A stretch of 19,821 bases of DNA. It comes from an uncultured Negativicutes bacterium. GTDB taxonomy: Bacteria; Bacillota; Negativicutes; Acidaminococcales; Acidaminococcaceae. Both the position numbers and the translations under genes were made by a program. Location: the NCBI GenBank assembly GCA_937926555.1, contig CALAZX010000129.1, positions 1 through 19,821 on the forward strand, given 5' to 3'. Within the stretch, counting starts at the first letter, position 1; each line of letters starts with the position of its first letter. The notes beneath the pieces were generated by a model. The model had not been told where the DNA came from, did not search any database, and was given only the letters and a program-made list of their open reading frames with translations. Below, in pieces: positions 6,408-14,272 of the stretch.

Positions 6408-6436
6408 ATTATACACGAAAACCGGCAAAAAATCAC
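6408..6436 (-). promoter_or_regulatory. Candidate ftsZ promoter
   Basis: Minus strand: TATAAT at 6408-6413 in an AT-rich stretch. The -35 at 17-bp spacing is GTGATT (6431-6436), which overlaps the sbp stop and matches 3 of 6 consensus positions. The predicted start near 6401 gives a leader of about 110 nt. It would allow ftsZ-nrdR expression independent of the upstream operon. Confidence 0.55.
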
Positions 6437-6762
6437 TTTTTCAGGTAGAGCCGGCGGATAATCGCGATGTTCTGGAAGATACGCATGCCCAGAACCAGGA
6501 TGACAATCAGGTAGAAGTCGATGTCCAGCAGGATTCCCGCATAGCAGAAAAACACGGACATGACGATGTTCACCAGGAAACCGGTGATGAACACGGTGTT
6601 GTCGTAGTTCCCCTCGATGGCCGCCCGGAGACCGCCGAACGCGGTGTCAAGCCCGGCCATCAGCGCCACGGAGAACAGGGCGGCGTATTCTTTCGGGATG
6701 TAGCCGGGAGCGAAGAGGCCCAGGGCCACGCCCACTGCGATGCCAAGTACAGCGTAAATCAC
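6433..6762 (-). CDS. sbp: Small basic protein Sbp (DUF1290), membrane protein of the division cluster
   Basis: 109-residue membrane protein. Hydrophobic segments lie at about 2-18, 57-77 and 82-98, with a shorter one near 28-38. Family marks are AGLDTAFGGLRAAIEG (36-51), FITGFLVN (58-65) and RIFQNIAIIRR (94-104). The C-terminus RRLYLKK is basic. In Bacillus-like genomes this family sits beside DUF881 genes and ftsZ; its biochemical role is not established. The start is GTG and overlaps the DUF881 stop by 4 nt (GTGA), so translation is probably coupled. An ATG start was not available. Confidence 0.93.
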   Translation of the reverse strand: MIYAVLGIAVGVALGLFAPGYIPKEYAALFSVALMAGLDTAFGGLRAAIEGNYDNTVFITGFLVNIVMSVFFCYAGILLDIDFYLIVILVLGMRIFQNIAIIRRLYLKK

Positions 6763-7490
6763 TGTTTACCACCTCCGTCGCCACTCTCCGAAGCGTTCTC
6801 ATCCTCTTTCTCCGGCTGGACCACTTTGGCGAACTCGAAGGTGTGGTTCTTCTTCGCCGCCGGGATCTCCAGATTGTCGGATTGCTTCACTTCCGCCTTG
6901 ATGCCCCAGAACTTGAAGTTTTCCAGGACGCCACCCCGCAGTTTCAGGGAGCTTTCCATGGTCTGGGGGTTGCCGATGGCGGTGATCACGAAGGGTGCCG
7001 CCAGACGGGTCTCATTCACCAGCACGGTGGGACCCACACAGCGGATCTCACTGCCGCTGGTGAGCCGCTGGCCGTTCAGCGCGATAGCCTCCGCGCCTGC
7101 GGCCCTGAGCTCGTTCACAACCCGCAGCAGGTCCTCGTCATGGATGATATAGAGGTTCTTGTTCTCCCCCGCTTTGGGGGCCATCTTGCTGTCGTCGATG
7201 GTGACCTGGATGCCTTTGCCCACCAGCGCGGTCTCCCCGGCTTTCGCCTTGAACTTCAGGAGCTCCTTCTGGTAGTCGCCGGAGGCCTCGCCGGTCCGGA
7301 ACTTCTCCAGTTCCTTCGACAGTCTGTCACGGTCCAGTTCCGCCGCTTTCAGCCGCACGGACAGTTCCTCCGCGCGCTGCACGGTAATGGATTTCTGATG
7401 GTGATGGGATTTCAGCTGCATCGTGATCATAAATCCTAAGACCATACAGACCAGGAAAATCAGTATCTTCGTATGCTTATTCTTTATCAT
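6759..7490 (-). CDS. DUF881 membrane-anchored protein (YlxW/YlxX-like)
   Basis: 243 residues. One N-terminal membrane anchor (about 8-25) is followed by a coiled-coil segment (about 36-66) and the DUF881 domain. The core motif is visible as IHDEDLLRVVNELRAAGAEA (116-135), then IALNGQRLTSGSEIR (136-150). The tail is acidic and glycine-rich. The protein is expected to be anchored in the membrane with the DUF881 domain outside. No enzymatic function is known to me. AAAGGTGAGAGA precedes the ATG. It lies 46 nt after ftsQ and overlaps sbp, an arrangement common next to ftsZ in Firmicutes and Actinobacteria, which suggests a division or envelope role. Confidence 0.92.
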   Translation of the reverse strand: MIKNKHTKILIFLVCMVLGFMITMQLKSHHHQKSITVQRAEELSVRLKAAELDRDRLSKELEKFRTGEASGDYQKELLKFKAKAGETALVGKGIQVTIDDSKMAPKAGENKNLYIIHDEDLLRVVNELRAAGAEAIALNGQRLTSGSEIRCVGPTVLVNETRLAAPFVITAIGNPQTMESSLKLRGGVLENFKFWGIKAEVKQSDNLEIPAAKKNHTFEFAKVVQPEKEDENASESGDGGGKQ

Positions 7491-7536
7491 TCTCTCACCT
7501 TTTACATTTCCATTTCCCGATATCAGCGCCGTTTCC

Positions 7537-8313
7537 TCACTGACTGAGCTTGATGAACGGTTTGCTGAACTCCAGGTCGATGTATTCGGCCCGGATAGGC
7601 TTGTCTTTCAGTTCGTTGAACACGGTCATGAACAGCTTGTCTTTCTCAGCCAGTTCGTTCACCGGTCCTATTTTCACGGGGAAGCCCTGCTGCATCCGCA
7701 CCTGGAGATGCTCCTCCGGGTCCAGATAGAGTTCCGTCACCTGGTCCTGCGCCTCCCCGCTCAGGCCCCGGTGGAACCGGAGGATATCCTGTATCCGGTC
7801 ATCCTCCACCTTGTCCCCGATGAACACGTTTCCGCAGCAGACACCGGTGAGCACCGGCACCGCCGCGTCCTTGATGCCGTCGGTGACATCCAGCACCAGG
7901 CCGTCCTTGTCCACCTTGGCGTAATTGTGGTAGCTGCAGCGGATGTACATGGCGGGCTTCCGCTCATGGACGGTCACGTCCAGGACTCCCGGCCAGGTGT
8001 AGTGGGCCTCGGCCTTCTCCACCCGGACGTCGCCTTCCAGGACCTTCAGCACCCGCCCCTTGGACACCCGGAACAGGTTCACCGGCTCCTGGATGTCAGC
8101 CATCTTCAGCAGCGCCGCCCGGTCGATGCTCTTGCCGCCATGGACCGTCACGTCGCCACAGGCGAAGCCCGGGGATGACACGTAGCGCCAGGCGCCCCAG
8201 CAGGCCGCCAGCACCAGTATCAGAAGCAGCAGTCTGCCGATTCCTTTCCATCTGGGACGGAGCTTTCTCCCTCTTTTTCTCACCTGTTCTGTCCGCGAAG
8301 GCTCTGCAGGCAT
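7537..8313 (-). CDS. ftsQ: Cell division protein FtsQ/DivIB
   Basis: 258 residues, a bitopic divisome protein. A basic cytoplasmic N-terminus (RKRGRKLRPRWK) precedes one membrane segment (about 26-42), an extracytoplasmic POTRA domain (about 49-117, ending VHERKP) and the FtsQ beta domain, which ends with the typical YIDLEFSKPFIK (244-255). It forms a complex with FtsL and DivIC/FtsB and regulates septal peptidoglycan synthesis. The start at 8313 is set by GGAGGTG 6 nt before the ATG. The frame stays open to a GTG at 8385, but that has no SD. It lies 89 nt after ddl, with a GC-rich hairpin in the gap. Paired cysteines C159-C160 are present. Confidence 0.95.
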   Translation of the reverse strand: MPAEPSRTEQVRKRGRKLRPRWKGIGRLLLLILVLAACWGAWRYVSSPGFACGDVTVHGGKSIDRAALLKMADIQEPVNLFRVSKGRVLKVLEGDVRVEKAEAHYTWPGVLDVTVHERKPAMYIRCSYHNYAKVDKDGLVLDVTDGIKDAAVPVLTGVCCGNVFIGDKVEDDRIQDILRFHRGLSGEAQDQVTELYLDPEEHLQVRMQQGFPVKIGPVNELAEKDKLFMTVFNELKDKPIRAEYIDLEFSKPFIKLSQ

Positions 8314-8353
8314 CTTCCGCACCTCCAGTGTCTGCTTGTCTCTTGTTCCCGTT

Positions 8354-8379
8354 CCCGCCGCGCAGCGCCTGCCGGCGGG
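8354..8379 (-). other. GC-rich intercistronic hairpin between ddl and ftsQ
   Basis: CCCGCC/GGCGGG (6 bp) encloses a second stem, GCAG/CTGC, with a 3-nt loop. There is no T-run on either side, so it is not a standard terminator. It may affect transcript processing or stability, or partly attenuate. Confidence 0.4.
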
Positions 8380-8402
8380 TGACACTATCTATTCCGGTCC
8401 GC

Positions 8403-9344
8403 TCAGTTGTGGGCGGAGTCCAGGATCATCTCGCACAGGTCCCCGAAGGATACCCCTGCGGCCGCTGCCGCGTCGGGCACCAGGCTGGTGGGGGTCATGC
8501 CGGGGACGGTGTTCATCTCCAGCACGTAGCACTTGCCGTCCGCCGCGATGATGCAGTCCGTACGGGCCACACCGCTGCAGCCCAGCACCTCATAGGCTTT
8601 CACGGACACACGGCGCAGCTCCTCCAGCACCTCTTCCGGCAACGGGGCCGGGATGATGTGGTCGGCGCCGCCGGCGGCGTATTTCGCGTTGAAATCGTAG
8701 AAGTCGGCATGGGGTTTGATGAGGATGATGGGCCATACGGTGACGCCGCCCTCCTCATTGCGCATCATGCACACGGAGGTCTCGGGGCCGGGGATGTATT
8801 CCTCCACCAGCACCTCGTCGGAGTAGCGGAACGCCAGCTCCAGGTCCTCCTCCAGTTTCGCCGGGTCCTTCTCGATGCTCATGCCGATGCTGGAACCCTG
8901 GGAAGCCGGTTTGATCACCACGGGCATGGCGAACTTCTCACGGATGGCTGCCGCCATGTCCATCTTCTCCCTGTCTTTGGCGAAGAGGAAGAGGAAGTCC
9001 GGGGTGGGCACGTCGCTGCCCAGGAACACCCGCTTGCTGGCGATCTTGTTCATGCTCATGGCGCTGGAGAGGACCCCGGAGCCGGTATAGGGAATCCCCA
9101 TCATCTCCAGGACGCTCTGCAGACGACCGTCCTCGCCGTAGAGGCCGTGGACCGCGTTGAACACCACCTCAGCGCCGCTGTCTTTCAGCTGCTGCGCGAA
9201 GTTGGCCGGATCCAGGTTGATCTCCTTGATCTGGTAGCCCCGCTCCCGCAAAGCGATGGCGATGGATTTTCCCGTTGCCAGGGAGATCTCCTCTTCGGCG
9301 GAAGGTCCGCCCATTACAACTGCAATAACTTTGCTCTTGTCCAT
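8403..9344 (-). CDS. ddl: D-alanine--D-alanine ligase
   Basis: 313-residue ATP-grasp enzyme. It joins two D-alanines to make the dipeptide that MurF adds to the muramyl tripeptide. The N-terminal MGGPSAEEEISL (11-22), signature HGLYGEDG (66-73), ATP-grasp core VVIKPASQGSSIGM (142-155) and metal/phosphate motif GVARTD...LEMNTVPGMTPTS (258-287) are all present. The omega-loop tyrosine (KY, Y222) is as in D-Ala-D-Ala ligases and not D-Ala-D-Lac enzymes. I chose the ATG at 9344, 4 nt after the murC stop, with GAGG 12 nt upstream. The in-frame TTG at 9356 touches the SD and is less likely. Placement directly after murC is common where murB is absent from the cluster. Confidence 0.97.
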   Translation of the reverse strand: MDKSKVIAVVMGGPSAEEEISLATGKSIAIALRERGYQIKEINLDPANFAQQLKDSGAEVVFNAVHGLYGEDGRLQSVLEMMGIPYTGSGVLSSAMSMNKIASKRVFLGSDVPTPDFLFLFAKDREKMDMAAAIREKFAMPVVIKPASQGSSIGMSIEKDPAKLEEDLELAFRYSDEVLVEEYIPGPETSVCMMRNEEGGVTVWPIILIKPHADFYDFNAKYAAGGADHIIPAPLPEEVLEELRRVSVKAYEVLGCSGVARTDCIIAADGKCYVLEMNTVPGMTPTSLVPDAAAAAGVSFGDLCEMILDSAHN

Positions 9345-9348
9345 GTTA

Positions 9349-10731
9349 TCACTCAACCTCTTTCAGTTTCCGTACCAGCTCTTCGCCGATCTTGTACACG
9401 TCGCCTGCTCCCATGGTGATGATCAGGTCACCGGGGCGGGCATGCCGCTCCAGCGCGACCAGCACGTCGTCGTATCCGTCAATGCAGGTCACCGGCTGCC
9501 CGGTGGTGGCAGTGATGTCCTTGGCCAGCGCCTGGCTGGTCACGCCCGGGATGGGGTCCTCCCCCGCCGGGTAGATATGGGTCAGCAGCAGCTCGTCGCA
9601 ATCCTTGAAGCAGCCGCAGAACTCGTCATGCAGAATCTTCGTCCGGGTGTAGCGGTGGGGCTGGAACACGCAGATGACGCGCTCAGCGCCGGTCTGCCGC
9701 GCCGCCTTCAGGCTCACGGCGATCTCCGTGGGATGATGGGCGTAGTCGTCCACCACCCAGATGCCGTCCACCCGGCCCTTGGTCTCGAAGCGCCGTTTGG
9801 CGCCGCCGAACCCTTCCAGCGCCGCCGCGATCTTCTCCGCCGGGATGCCCAGCAGCAGGGATGCGGTGAAGGCGCCCAGGGAGTTCAGCACATTGTGCCG
9901 TCCCGGAACGTGGAGGTGGATGGAAGCCAGCTTCTTCCCGTCATGGTACACGTCGTAGAACGTCCCCTCGGTGCTGAAGCGCACGTCGCGGGCGTAATAG
10001 CCGCAGTCCTCGGTGAGGCCGTAGGTCACGAAGGGTTTCTTCGTCTCAGCGGCCAGCCGCCGCACCTTGGGACTGTCCATGCAGAGAACGGCGGTGCCGC
10101 CCTCCTTCATGTTGTCCAGGTACTGGGCGAAGGCCTTGTATATGTTCCCCTCTGTCCCGTAATGGTCCAGATGGTCGTCCTCGATGTTGGTGATGATCGG
10201 GATGTAGGGATGGAACTTCAGGAAAGACCCGTCACTCTCGTCCGCCTCCGCGATCACATAGGGGCTCCTCCCGTAACGGGAGTTGCCGTGGAGGGATGCC
10301 ACCTCGCCGCCGATGACAATGGTGGGATCGATGCCCGATTCCGCACCGATCACCGCCGCCATGGCACTGGTGGTGGTCTTCCCGTGGGCGCCGGCCACAG
10401 CCACGCCTTTGACGCCTTCCGCGTTCAGAAGGGCCGCCAGCACGTCACTGCGGTGCAGCACCGGGATATTCCTGAAACGGGCCGCCATCAGCTCGGGATT
10501 GTCCCGGTGGATGGCCGTGGACATGACAACCGCGTCCACGTTCTCGATATTCTCCGCTTTCTGTCCGATATGGATTTTCACGCCGGCATCCATCATCTCC
10601 CGGGCCATATGGCCGTAGCCCAGGTCGGAGCCGGTCACCTGGAAGCCTTTTTTCACCAGCACATAGGCCAGCGCGCTCATTCCGGCTCCGCAGATTCCGA
10701 TAAAATGTATCCGCTTGTATTTGTCCAGCAT
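9349..10731 (-). CDS. murC: UDP-N-acetylmuramate--L-alanine ligase
   Basis: 460 residues, the first Mur ligase. It adds L-Ala to UDP-MurNAc in the cytoplasm. A Rossmann-like N-terminus (HFIGICGAGMSALA, 9-22) is followed by the P-loop GAHGKTTT (114-121), EADESDGSF (162-170), TNIEDDHLDHYG (181-192), DDYAHHPTE (328-336) and QPHRYTRT (357-364), all MurC-type. The start has CGGAGG about 7 nt upstream. The gap to murG is 14 nt and ddl follows after 4 nt, so the genes are co-transcribed. murB, whose product makes the MurC substrate, is not next to it as it often is. Confidence 0.98.
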   Translation of the reverse strand: MLDKYKRIHFIGICGAGMSALAYVLVKKGFQVTGSDLGYGHMAREMMDAGVKIHIGQKAENIENVDAVVMSTAIHRDNPELMAARFRNIPVLHRSDVLAALLNAEGVKGVAVAGAHGKTTTSAMAAVIGAESGIDPTIVIGGEVASLHGNSRYGRSPYVIAEADESDGSFLKFHPYIPIITNIEDDHLDHYGTEGNIYKAFAQYLDNMKEGGTAVLCMDSPKVRRLAAETKKPFVTYGLTEDCGYYARDVRFSTEGTFYDVYHDGKKLASIHLHVPGRHNVLNSLGAFTASLLLGIPAEKIAAALEGFGGAKRRFETKGRVDGIWVVDDYAHHPTEIAVSLKAARQTGAERVICVFQPHRYTRTKILHDEFCGCFKDCDELLLTHIYPAGEDPIPGVTSQALAKDITATTGQPVTCIDGYDDVLVALERHARPGDLIITMGAGDVYKIGEELVRKLKEVE

Positions 10732-10745
10732 CTGTATCCTCCGTA

Positions 10746-11852
10746 CTATTTTTTCGCCAGGGCCAGAGCCTGTCTCGCGATCTCCTCCGCCGCCTGGGGC
10801 CGGCCCGCCTTTCTGGCGGCCGCCTTCATGGCCTGGAGGTCGTCCTCATGGAGGAGCAGCCGTTCGATCCGCTCCTGGAGGGCCTCCGAAGTGAGCTCGC
10901 TGTCCAGGATCACCTCGGCGGCTCCCACCGCTTCCAGCGCCCGGGCGTTGAACTCCTGATGGTTGGCCGTGGCGTAGGGATACGGCACCAGTATGCCGGG
11001 AATCCCTTTGGCCGTCAGTTCCGCCAGGCCGATGGCACCGGACCGGAACACGGCGATATCAGCCGTGGCCAGCGCCAGCGGCATGTCATACAGATAGGGC
11101 TCGATATGGATGTTGTCGCCGAAACCACCGGCTTCCTTCACCTGCTCCATATAGGCCTCGTAATTGTTCTTGCCGGTGGAATGCAGCACCTGCACGTCAT
11201 CCCTGCCGGAAAGACGCTGCTCCATGGCGAAGACCGCCTTGTTGATGGAGGCCGCGCCCAGGCTGCCTCCCGCGATGAGCACTGTCTTCTTCTCCGGGTC
11301 CAGGCCGAAAGCCTTCACCCCGTCCTCCCGGGTGGCTTCCATGATCTCCTCCCGGATGGGGTTGCCGGTGAACACCTTCGCCGCATTCCCCTTGAAATAC
11401 TTGTCCGCCTCGTTGTACCCCAGGAAGATCTTCTTCACGAAATGGGAGAGAATCTTGTTGGTGATACCGGGCAGAGCGTTCTGCTCCTGGACACAGGTGG
11501 GAATCCCCTTCAGCGCCGCCAGCAGCACGATCGGACCGCAGACATAGCCGCCGGTGCCGATGACCAGGTCCGGTTTCTCCCGGTCCAGCAGTTTCTTCGC
11601 CCCCCACAGACCTGTAAAAAGGTGATAGATGGACTTCAGTGTATCCAGGCTGAGACTCCGGCGGAACCCCTGCACGTCGATGAAGCGGATGGGATACCCC
11701 GCCCGGGGCACCAGGTCCTTCTCCATGCCGTGTGTGGTCCCCACGAAGCAGATCTCCGTGTCCGGACTCATTTTATGGATTGTGTCGGCGATGGTCAGCG
11801 CGGGATAGATATGGCCTCCCGTGCCGCCACCGGATAGAATCACTTTCATCAT
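10746..11852 (-). CDS. murG: UDP-GlcNAc--lipid I N-acetylglucosaminyltransferase
   Basis: 368-residue GT28 glycosyltransferase on the inner face of the membrane. It converts lipid I to lipid II. The N-terminal glycine loop GGTGGH is at 9-14, GTGGYVCGP at 99-107, IAGGSLGA at 193-200 (second glycine loop), FRSGAIGLAEL at 269-279 and PYPYATANHQ at 290-299. The first ATG overlaps the murD stop by one base (TAATG), and a second ATG follows immediately. The SD GGGGAAACGG lies within the murD end. ftsW, commonly between murD and murG, is absent. Confidence 0.98.
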   Translation of the reverse strand: MMKVILSGGGTGGHIYPALTIADTIHKMSPDTEICFVGTTHGMEKDLVPRAGYPIRFIDVQGFRRSLSLDTLKSIYHLFTGLWGAKKLLDREKPDLVIGTGGYVCGPIVLLAALKGIPTCVQEQNALPGITNKILSHFVKKIFLGYNEADKYFKGNAAKVFTGNPIREEIMEATREDGVKAFGLDPEKKTVLIAGGSLGAASINKAVFAMEQRLSGRDDVQVLHSTGKNNYEAYMEQVKEAGGFGDNIHIEPYLYDMPLALATADIAVFRSGAIGLAELTAKGIPGILVPYPYATANHQEFNARALEAVGAAEVILDSELTSEALQERIERLLLHEDDLQAMKAAARKAGRPQAAEEIARQALALAKK

Positions 11853-13264
11853 TACCGTTTCCCCAGTTCCTGTACTAATTTTTTGAAGCAGCGTCCCCGC
11901 TCGGGGAACCCGCTGAACATGTCAAAAGAGGAGCATGCCGGAGACAGCAGCACCACCTGGGGCGGAGCCGCTTTGGCATGGGCCGTCTCCACCGCCTCGG
12001 CGAAGCTGCCCACCTCCAGGACCTCCTTGACGCCGGCGGCCCTTGCGGCCTCGGCGAAACGCTCTTTCGCCTCTCCCAGGAGGATCAGGGTATCCACCCG
12101 CTCCCGGGCCAGGTTCATCATGGGCCCCAGGTCCGTCATCTTGTCATGGCCGCCTGCCAGCAGGACGATATGTCCGTTGGGGAAGGCTTCCAGCGCCTTG
12201 ATGGCGGAATCCGTGTTGGTGGCCTTGGAGTCGTTGAAATACGGCACCCCGTCAATGCTGGTGACGTACTCCAGACGGTGCTCCACGCCGCGGAAGTCCA
12301 GCAGGACTTTCCGCATATCCTCTATCTTCACCCCTGCGAAATAAGCGCAGGAGATGGCCGCTAAGATATTCTCCTCGTTATGGCCGCCGAAAATCTGCAG
12401 CTCCTTGATGTTGCAGACAACCTCCTCGGTCTCTTTCCAGCGGATGCAGAAATTGCCGTGGTCCATGTAGACGCCTTCCGGCAGCACAACATGGCGGCTG
12501 AAATAGCACAGCGTGCCTTTGGAGAACCGTCCCCAGGTGCGCACCTCGGGATCGTCGTAATTGAGGACAGTGACCTGTTTCGGTCCCTGCTGACGGAAGA
12601 TGTTCTGCTTCATCCGTCCGTACTCCTCCATGGTGCCGTGACGCTCGATATGGTCCGGCGTCAGGTTCAGGACCACCGCCACGTCGGGCCGGAAATCCTT
12701 CACGCCTTCCAGCTGGAAGCTGGACACTTCCGCCGCCATCCAGCTGTCCTTGTCCAGGGCCTTGGTCTCCGTGGACAGGGCGTAGCCGATATTGCCGCCC
12801 ACACCGGTCTTCACCGGCAGGGTCTTCAGCATCTCGCCGATCAGCATGGTGGTGGTGGTCTTGCCGTTGGTGCCGGTGATGGCGATCATGTGGCCCGGAT
12901 AGTTCCGCCAGGCCAGCTCGATCTCGCTGATCACTTCCACCCCAGCGGCAACCGCCTTCTCCACCAGGGGATTCCGGATGGACACCCCGGGAGACAGCAC
13001 CAGCTGCTCCAGCTGGGGCAGCCATTTCTCCCCGTCGCCATGGACGAAGGCGCCGCCGCTCTTTTCCAGCAGGGATACCAGCTCCGGCTCCAGGGCCTTG
13101 TCGTTGTCGTCGTACAGCAGCACGGACTTGCCCAGGGAGGCCAGCTCCCCGGCGGCGCCCTTGCCGCTGATGCCGGCGCCGTAGACCATCACATATCTCT
13201 TGGCGGCGCCTTCCGGCGCCTGCCCGTTGTTCATCTCATTGTTGCCGTTCATCTTCTCAGCCAT
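11852..13264 (-). CDS. murD: UDP-N-acetylmuramoyl-L-alanine--D-glutamate ligase
   Basis: 470 residues, the second Mur ligase, which adds D-Glu. The N-terminal nucleotide-fold motif YGAGISGKGAA is at 28-38, the P-loop GTNGKTTTT at 131-139, EVSSFQL at 179-185 and NLTPDHIERHG at 200-210. The later DSKATNTDS motif and the C-terminal SPACSSFDMFSGFPERG motif are also visible. The start is an ATG overlapping the mraY stop by one base (TGATG), with AAGGGTGG upstream. The first 20 or so residues (rich in M, N, G) are a short extension before the conserved core. A longer frame reaches 13291 inside mraY but is not needed. Confidence 0.98.
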   Translation of the reverse strand: MAEKMNGNNEMNNGQAPEGAAKRYVMVYGAGISGKGAAGELASLGKSVLLYDDNDKALEPELVSLLEKSGGAFVHGDGEKWLPQLEQLVLSPGVSIRNPLVEKAVAAGVEVISEIELAWRNYPGHMIAITGTNGKTTTTMLIGEMLKTLPVKTGVGGNIGYALSTETKALDKDSWMAAEVSSFQLEGVKDFRPDVAVVLNLTPDHIERHGTMEEYGRMKQNIFRQQGPKQVTVLNYDDPEVRTWGRFSKGTLCYFSRHVVLPEGVYMDHGNFCIRWKETEEVVCNIKELQIFGGHNEENILAAISCAYFAGVKIEDMRKVLLDFRGVEHRLEYVTSIDGVPYFNDSKATNTDSAIKALEAFPNGHIVLLAGGHDKMTDLGPMMNLARERVDTLILLGEAKERFAEAARAAGVKEVLEVGSFAEAVETAHAKAAPPQVVLLSPACSSFDMFSGFPERGRCFKKLVQELGKR

Positions 13265-14253
13265 CACATGCCACCCTTTCCAAGAAACCACAGTCCCAGA
13301 CCGCAGAGGGACGCGATGAGGCTCACCGTGGTGAACACGGCCACAACCTTCACTTCTCTCCAGCCACCCAGCTCGAAATGATGATGGATGGGGGTCATCC
13401 GGAAGAACCGCTTGCCGCCGGTCATCCGGAAATAAGTCACCTGGATGATGACGGAGGCCGCCTCACATACGTAGACAGCGCCGATCACCACCAGCAGGAT
13501 CTCGGTATGGGTCAGGAGCGCCATGGAGGCCACTGCGCCGCCCAGCGCCAGGGAACCGGTGTCCCCCATGAACACTTTGGCGGGATGCCGGTTGAACAGC
13601 AGGAAGCCCAGACAGCTTCCCAGGGCGGCCAGGCCGAACAGGCTCAGGTCCGCCTTGCCCACGGTGTAGGCGATGTAGGAGAACACGGCCAGAACGGGGA
13701 CGCTGACGCTGGAGGCCAGTCCGTCCAGCCCGTCAGTCAGGTTCACCGCGTTGGTGGTGCCCACCAGCAGCAGGAACACCAGCACGTAATAGGCCCAGCC
13801 GGCCTGGAACACCAGGTCCGTGCCGGGGATCCACAGCGTGGTCCCGGCGCTACCCACCATCTTCTCCACATAGAGGATGTAGGCCAGAGCCAGCAGCATC
13901 TGGCAGAAGAACTTCTGCTTGGCCGTCAGGCCCAGATTCCGCTTCTGCACCACTTTGATGTAGTCATCCAGAAAACCGATCAGCGCATGCCCGAAAGTCA
14001 GCACCAGGGCGATTCCCACCGCCGGGCTGAAGGGGACCCATACCAGCATGGCCACCGCGATGGCCGCCAGCATCATGATCCCGCCCATGGTGGGCGTACC
14101 GCTTTTCTTCATATGGGCAGCCGGACCGCAGTCACGGATGCTCTGCCCGAATTTCAGCTTGTGCAGCGCCGGAATCAGCACCGGTCCCAGAACTGCGCAC
14201 ACAATAAAGGCGGTAGCCAGGACGGCCCCGGCCTTTATACAAAAATCTTCCAT
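13264..14253 (-). CDS. mraY: Phospho-N-acetylmuramoyl-pentapeptide transferase
   Basis: 329-residue polytopic membrane enzyme. It moves phospho-MurNAc-pentapeptide onto undecaprenyl phosphate to give lipid I. About ten hydrophobic segments are seen. Catalytic motifs are present: FLDDYIKV (94-101; D96, D97), NLTDGLDGL (171-179), GDTGSL (230-235; D231) and PIHHHFE (288-294). The N-terminal loop with AHMKKSGTPTMGG (46-58) is also typical. The SD is weak or abnormally close (TTAGGGA directly before the ATG), so translation may depend on upstream murF, 19 nt away. The stop overlaps murD. Confidence 0.98.
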   Translation of the reverse strand: MEDFCIKAGAVLATAFIVCAVLGPVLIPALHKLKFGQSIRDCGPAAHMKKSGTPTMGGIMMLAAIAVAMLVWVPFSPAVGIALVLTFGHALIGFLDDYIKVVQKRNLGLTAKQKFFCQMLLALAYILYVEKMVGSAGTTLWIPGTDLVFQAGWAYYVLVFLLLVGTTNAVNLTDGLDGLASSVSVPVLAVFSYIAYTVGKADLSLFGLAALGSCLGFLLFNRHPAKVFMGDTGSLALGGAVASMALLTHTEILLVVIGAVYVCEAASVIIQVTYFRMTGGKRFFRMTPIHHHFELGGWREVKVVAVFTTVSLIASLCGLGLWFLGKGGM

Positions 14254-14272
14254 TCCCTAAGCACCAAACTTT

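Noticed and set aside
8403..9344. D-Ala-D-Lac (Van-type) ligase
   Set aside because: The omega-loop keeps the KY tyrosine of ordinary D-Ala-D-Ala ligases, and the gene sits inside the housekeeping wall operon.
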